From positions 1-8,627 of the forward strand of contig NZ_JAQIVI010000780.1 in assembly GCF_028618695.1 (NCBI RefSeq): a stretch of 8,627 nt of DNA, in the 5' to 3' direction. Numbering within the stretch: position 1 is the stretch's first letter; the number at the start of each line of letters is the position of its first letter. This document shows positions 6,417-8,627 of the stretch, in pieces. The notes below the pieces were generated by a model, which was not told where the DNA came from, made no database searches, and saw only the letters and a list, made by a program, of their open reading frames with translations. The position numbers were made by a program, and so were the translations under genes. Source of the DNA: Natrinema soli (GTDB lineage: Archaea; Halobacteriota; Halobacteria; Halobacteriales; Natrialbaceae).

Positions 6417-7055
6417 CTATTCGTTCACGACGCCGACGGCCCGAACCGGTGCACCATCCCCCTCGAGCGCCAGCGGATACGCCCGGAGCTCGAACCGATC
6501 CTCGACCGCTCCGAGGTTCGTCAGGTTCTCGAGGATCAGCAGGTCGTCGCCCAGCAGCGCGTGGTGGGCCTGAAACCCATCGGGCTCATCCTCACCGGCG
6601 TTGTCCGTCGGCGTCGGATCCGGGTTGAGCGCGTCCACGGCCACGTCGAACCCCCGCTCGACGCAGGCCTCGGCCGCCGCTGGTGAGAGAGACGGGTGCT
6701 CGAGATAGCGGTCGGTCCCCCAGTGGGCGTCCCAGCCGGTCCAGCACGCGACCAGATCGGCGTCGCTGTCGGGTACTCGTGCCGCCGGAATCGGCTCGCG
6801 GGCCTCGAGGTCACGACAATCGATCCGGACGGCGTCGAAGACGAACCGCTCGAGCGGGAACGCCTTGAGGGTCTTCCCGTCGGGCTCGGTGTGTGCCGGT
6901 GCGTCGACGTGGGTCCCGGTGTGGCTGCCGCACTCGATGGCGTCGACGCGGACGCCGTCTTCGTCGTGACTCGCGTGGGCTCGGATCGCGACGGCGGGAT
7001 CGTCGGGGTAGGTCTGCATCCCCGTCTCGATCGGGTGGGTCAGATCGACGTGCAC
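6417..7055 (-). CDS. Cyclase family protein (metal-dependent hydrolase, kynurenine formamidase-like)
   Basis: Member of the cyclase/KynB superfamily, whose members hydrolyse amides such as N-formylkynurenine or related cyclic or aromatic substrates, using a divalent metal. The signature HTGTHVDAPAH is complete, giving His45, His49, Asp51 and His55 as metal and catalytic positions. TGWDAHWG (106-113), the HPSLSP segment near 120 and HHALL (164-168) follow, and the late acidic ligand is probably Glu176 in LENLTNL. The 212-residue length is normal for the family. The start is a GTG at 7055; the product MHVDLTHPIETGM begins as family members do, and no in-frame ATG lies shortly upstream. A weak TATA-like GTTATC about 28 nt upstream suggests a leaderless transcript. 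It is divergent from the dehydrogenase at 7205. There is no kynureninase or tryptophan dioxygenase beside it, so true kynurenine formamidase activity is unproven. Confidence 0.9.
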   Translation of the reverse strand: MHVDLTHPIETGMQTYPDDPAVAIRAHASHDEDGVRVDAIECGSHTGTHVDAPAHTEPDGKTLKAFPLERFVFDAVRIDCRDLEAREPIPAARVPDSDADLVACWTGWDAHWGTDRYLEHPSLSPAAAEACVERGFDVAVDALNPDPTPTDNAGEDEPDGFQAHHALLGDDLLILENLTNLGAVEDRFELRAYPLALEGDGAPVRAVGVVNE

Positions 7056-7175
7056 ACGTGGTACCCGTGGGCCGTGGCGGATAACGATACCGTGACCCGT
7101 CGCGGAGACCGCTGTCTGCTCCCGTGGTTGGGCCCTCGCTCGAGTCTCGATCGCGGGACGACCGTGTGGCAGTAA

Positions 7176-7182
7176 TTTATAA
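7176..7182 (+). promoter_or_regulatory. TATA box of the SDR gene
   Basis: TTTATAA centred 26 nt before the ATG at 7205, with no ribosome-binding site between them. This is textbook spacing for a haloarchaeal leaderless transcript and also supports the ATG at 7205 as start rather than the GTG at 7199. Confidence 0.7.
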
Positions 7183-7204
7183 TGGTCCTCGATAACGTGT
7201 GTGT

Positions 7205-7963
7205 ATGCGACTCGAAGGTAAGACAGCGTTTATCACGGGTGCAGGCTCCGGTCTCGGCCGGGAAGCGGCCGAACGGTTCGCTCGAGAGGGCGCGACGATC
7301 GTCGCGGCCGATATCGATCTCGAGGGGGCCGAGGAGACGATCGACCGGGTCGAGAGCGCGGGGCAATCGGGGACCGCACTCGAGCTGGACGTTCGGGACG
7401 CCGATGCGGTCCACGCGGCCGTCGACGGGGCGGTCTCGGAGTTCGGCCTCGATATCATGGTGAACAACGCGGGCGTGAGCCACGAGCGCGCGAAGGTCGA
7501 GGAGATCGACGAGAGCGAGCGCGATCGGGTGATCGACGTCAACGTCAAGGGCGTCTGGAACGGCTGTCAGGCCGCGATTCCCCACTTCAGGGAGCAGGGG
7601 TCGGGAGCCATCGTCAACACGGCGTCGCTGGCCGGCGTCATCGGCGCGCCGCAGCTCGGGGCCTACTCGCTCACGAAGGGAGCGGTCGTCAACTTCACGC
7701 GGACCGTCGCGGCGGAGGTCGGCCCCGCCGGCGTCCGGGCGAACGCGGTCTGTCCGGGCGTGACGGACACCGCGATGCCCCGGAAGAACCGGACCGAGGA
7801 GGAGTGGGAGGCGACCAAAGCGGAGATGTCCCGCCACTATCCGCTGAAGCGTCTCGGGGAGCCCGAAGATATCGCGAACGCGATGCTCTTCTTGGCGAGC
7901 GACGAAGCCGACTGGATCACCGGCCAGGCGCTGGTCGTCGACGGCGGTTTCTCCTGCACGTAG
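7205..7963 (+). CDS. Short-chain dehydrogenase/reductase (classical SDR)
   Basis: NAD(P)-dependent oxidoreductase with a Rossmann fold, cytoplasmic, 252 residues, which is normal for classical SDRs. The cofactor motif TGAGSGLG is at residues 11-18. Asp36 at the end of the second beta strand favours NAD(H) over NADP(H). NNAG is at 87-90, and the catalytic tetrad is Asn113, Ser141, Tyr154 and Lys158. PGVTDTAMP follows the active site and the end WITGQALVVDGGFSCT is the usual family C-terminus. The nearest named relatives by pattern are 3-oxoacyl-ACP reductase (FabG)-like and sugar/alcohol dehydrogenase-like SDRs, and the substrate cannot be told from sequence. The divergent cyclase neighbour suggests a shared catabolic role, in which a ring or amide is opened and an alcohol oxidised. 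A GTG at 7199 would add two residues but lies before the expected transcription start. Confidence 0.94.
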   Translation: MRLEGKTAFITGAGSGLGREAAERFAREGATIVAADIDLEGAEETIDRVESAGQSGTALELDVRDADAVHAAVDGAVSEFGLDIMVNNAGVSHERAKVEEIDESERDRVIDVNVKGVWNGCQAAIPHFREQGSGAIVNTASLAGVIGAPQLGAYSLTKGAVVNFTRTVAAEVGPAGVRANAVCPGVTDTAMPRKNRTEEEWEATKAEMSRHYPLKRLGEPEDIANAMLFLASDEADWITGQALVVDGGFSCT

Positions 7964-8201
7964 ACGGTGCGATCGAACTCTCTTGCGAGGCGGTCGTCAT
8001 CCGACTGGGGGAGCAACTGCTGTGGCGAGACCGGCGTTCGAGCGCGAAGGGGCTCGTTATTCACGATGATACCATCTCGTCGATGACGGCAGCAGAGCGG
8101 TTTCGGCAGTCGGTTTGAGGCCGATTTCCGTGGGCTAGCCGGGACGCGTCGACAGTGAATGGAACGGTGGGTTTTGATGGGTATTCGTGTGATGAAGTAT
8201 C
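7964..8201. other. Intergenic region downstream of the SDR gene
   Basis: No frame here has convincing codon use or a recognisable motif. The stretch ends at dispersed repeat copy B. Together with 8202-8479 it makes 516 bases without a gene. Confidence 0.5.
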
Positions 8202-8406
8202 CTGCTATCGTGGCAACAGGGAATCGCCACGCCCTCCCCAGCCGATTCGCTCACTCGTAAACTCGTTCGCTCATCCACTGGAAGACGCTTTGCGTCTTCC
8301 AAGCCATTCGCTCACGAAGTTCGCGAAGACCTCGCGCAACGTCGTGCCGCGGTTCATTGGCATTCACCGCGGCCCAGCGCGCCACCGCATGCCGGCTGAC
8401 CAGTCT
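8202..8406 (+). repeat. Dispersed repeat element, copy B
   Basis: Plus-strand homologue of copy A (6188-6343), so the two copies are inverted relative to each other and bracket the cyclase and SDR genes. The leading 47 bases are identical in both, and the trailing ~32 bases (8375-8406) differ at about four positions. The middle is more diverged and B has about 53 extra bases (8277-8329), which carry a perfect hairpin. Another stem, CCGCGGT/ACCGCGG, lies at about 8348-8372. An open frame (8155-8436) runs through it but shares only the repeat-derived peptide with copy A; I do not call it a gene. Confidence 0.75.
8279..8301. repeat. Perfect hairpin inserted in repeat copy B
   Basis: 10-bp stem TGGAAGACGC/GCGTCTTCCA with loop TTT. 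It falls in the segment present in copy B and absent in copy A. Its 3-nt loop and exact stem match the style of the two hairpins inside purC. Confidence 0.7.
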
Positions 8407-8479
8407 GACGAGACCGAGATCTCTGCTTCTGAATAGGCATCAGACCACATCGAGGCCACACCGTGCGCCGACGCCGCGT

Positions 8480-8627
8480 CTAGTCCGCCGCGGGTACCGT
8501 CCCGTCTCGAAGCACCGACCGATAGCGTTCGCCGGCCGAGTCCTCGGCCTCGAGCGCGTCCCGGATCGTCGACGAGATCCACTCCCGGTCGCCGTCCGCG
8601 CCGTCGGCCAGCCGGCCGTCGAAGCCG
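8480..8627 (-). CDS. C-terminal end of an unrecognised protein (partial)
   Basis: The last 48 codons and a TAG stop are visible and the gene enters from the right edge. The end reads GFDGRLADGADGDREW, then a helix-like piece ISSTIRDALEAEDSAGERYR, and ends SVLRDGTVPAAD. Composition is acidic and third positions are nearly all G or C, as in the real genes of this window, and no stop interrupts the frame. No family can be named from this fragment. It converges with repeat copy B from the other side, with its stop 73 bases beyond that repeat. Confidence 0.65.
   Translation of the reverse strand, partial: GFDGRLADGADGDREWISSTIRDALEAEDSAGERYRSVLRDGTVPAAD

Noticed and set aside
7040..7837. 265-codon minus-strand open frame opposite the SDR gene
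   Set aside because: It is antisense to the SDR gene, which has a full catalytic tetrad, and it also crosses the divergent promoter.
8155..8436. 93-codon plus-strand open frame over repeat copy B
   Set aside because: The only similarity found is the repeat-derived peptide shared with copy A. It includes a perfect hairpin and lacks a haloarchaeal acidic profile over most of its length.

Overview
The window looks like a chromosomal segment of an extreme halophilic archaeon (class Halobacteria). The evidence is high GC with strong G/C at third codon positions, very acidic predicted proteins (many Asp/Glu, few Lys), frequent CTCGAG strings, a Tat-type signal peptide on a secreted enzyme, TATA boxes about 26-28 nt upstream of apparently leaderless start codons, and a CofH-type enzyme for coenzyme F420. 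The CTCGAG-rich style fits the Natrialbales (Natrinema/Haloterrigena-like), but that placement is inference only.

Layout, left to right. (1) Positions 1-2141, minus strand: most of a Tat-exported, LacZ-type family 2 glycoside hydrolase whose C-terminus lies outside the window. It carries an odd basic Gly/Pro/Arg-rich insertion. (2) 2142-2692: a 551-base stretch with no convincing gene. Its first ~190 bases are AT-rich and hold the hydrolase promoter, with several symmetric motifs. (3) 2693-4536, minus strand: a small membrane protein, the purine-biosynthesis enzyme PurC, and a 96-residue HEAT-like acidic protein. All are codirectional, but separated by gaps of about 130-140 bases. PurC contains two tandem perfect hairpins inside its coding sequence that read through in frame. 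(4) 4736-6118, plus strand: CofH, divergent from the HEAT-like gene. (5) 6417-7963: a divergent pair made of a metal-dependent cyclase/kynurenine formamidase-like hydrolase (minus) and a short-chain dehydrogenase/reductase (plus). They share a 149-base promoter region with a clear TATA box for the dehydrogenase. (6) 7964-8479: no gene. (7) 8480-8627, minus strand: the last 48 codons of an unrecognised protein.

The most notable non-genic structure is a pair of homologous dispersed repeats in inverted orientation (6188-6343 and 8202-8406). They share a 47-bp identical block at one end and a second block at the other with about four mismatches and one 2-nt length difference, and they bracket the cyclase/dehydrogenase pair. 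The right copy carries an extra ~53 bases containing a perfect 10-bp-stem, 3-nt-loop hairpin. That is the same architecture (8-10 bp stem, 3-nt loop) as the two hairpins inside purC. Together these suggest small palindromic elements that have spread in this genome, including into a housekeeping gene.

The genes do not form one pathway. The hydrolase is extracellular sugar scavenging, purC is nucleotide synthesis, cofH is F420 synthesis, and the cyclase/dehydrogenase pair looks like a small catabolic module. I found no RNA gene, CRISPR array, transposase or phage gene.
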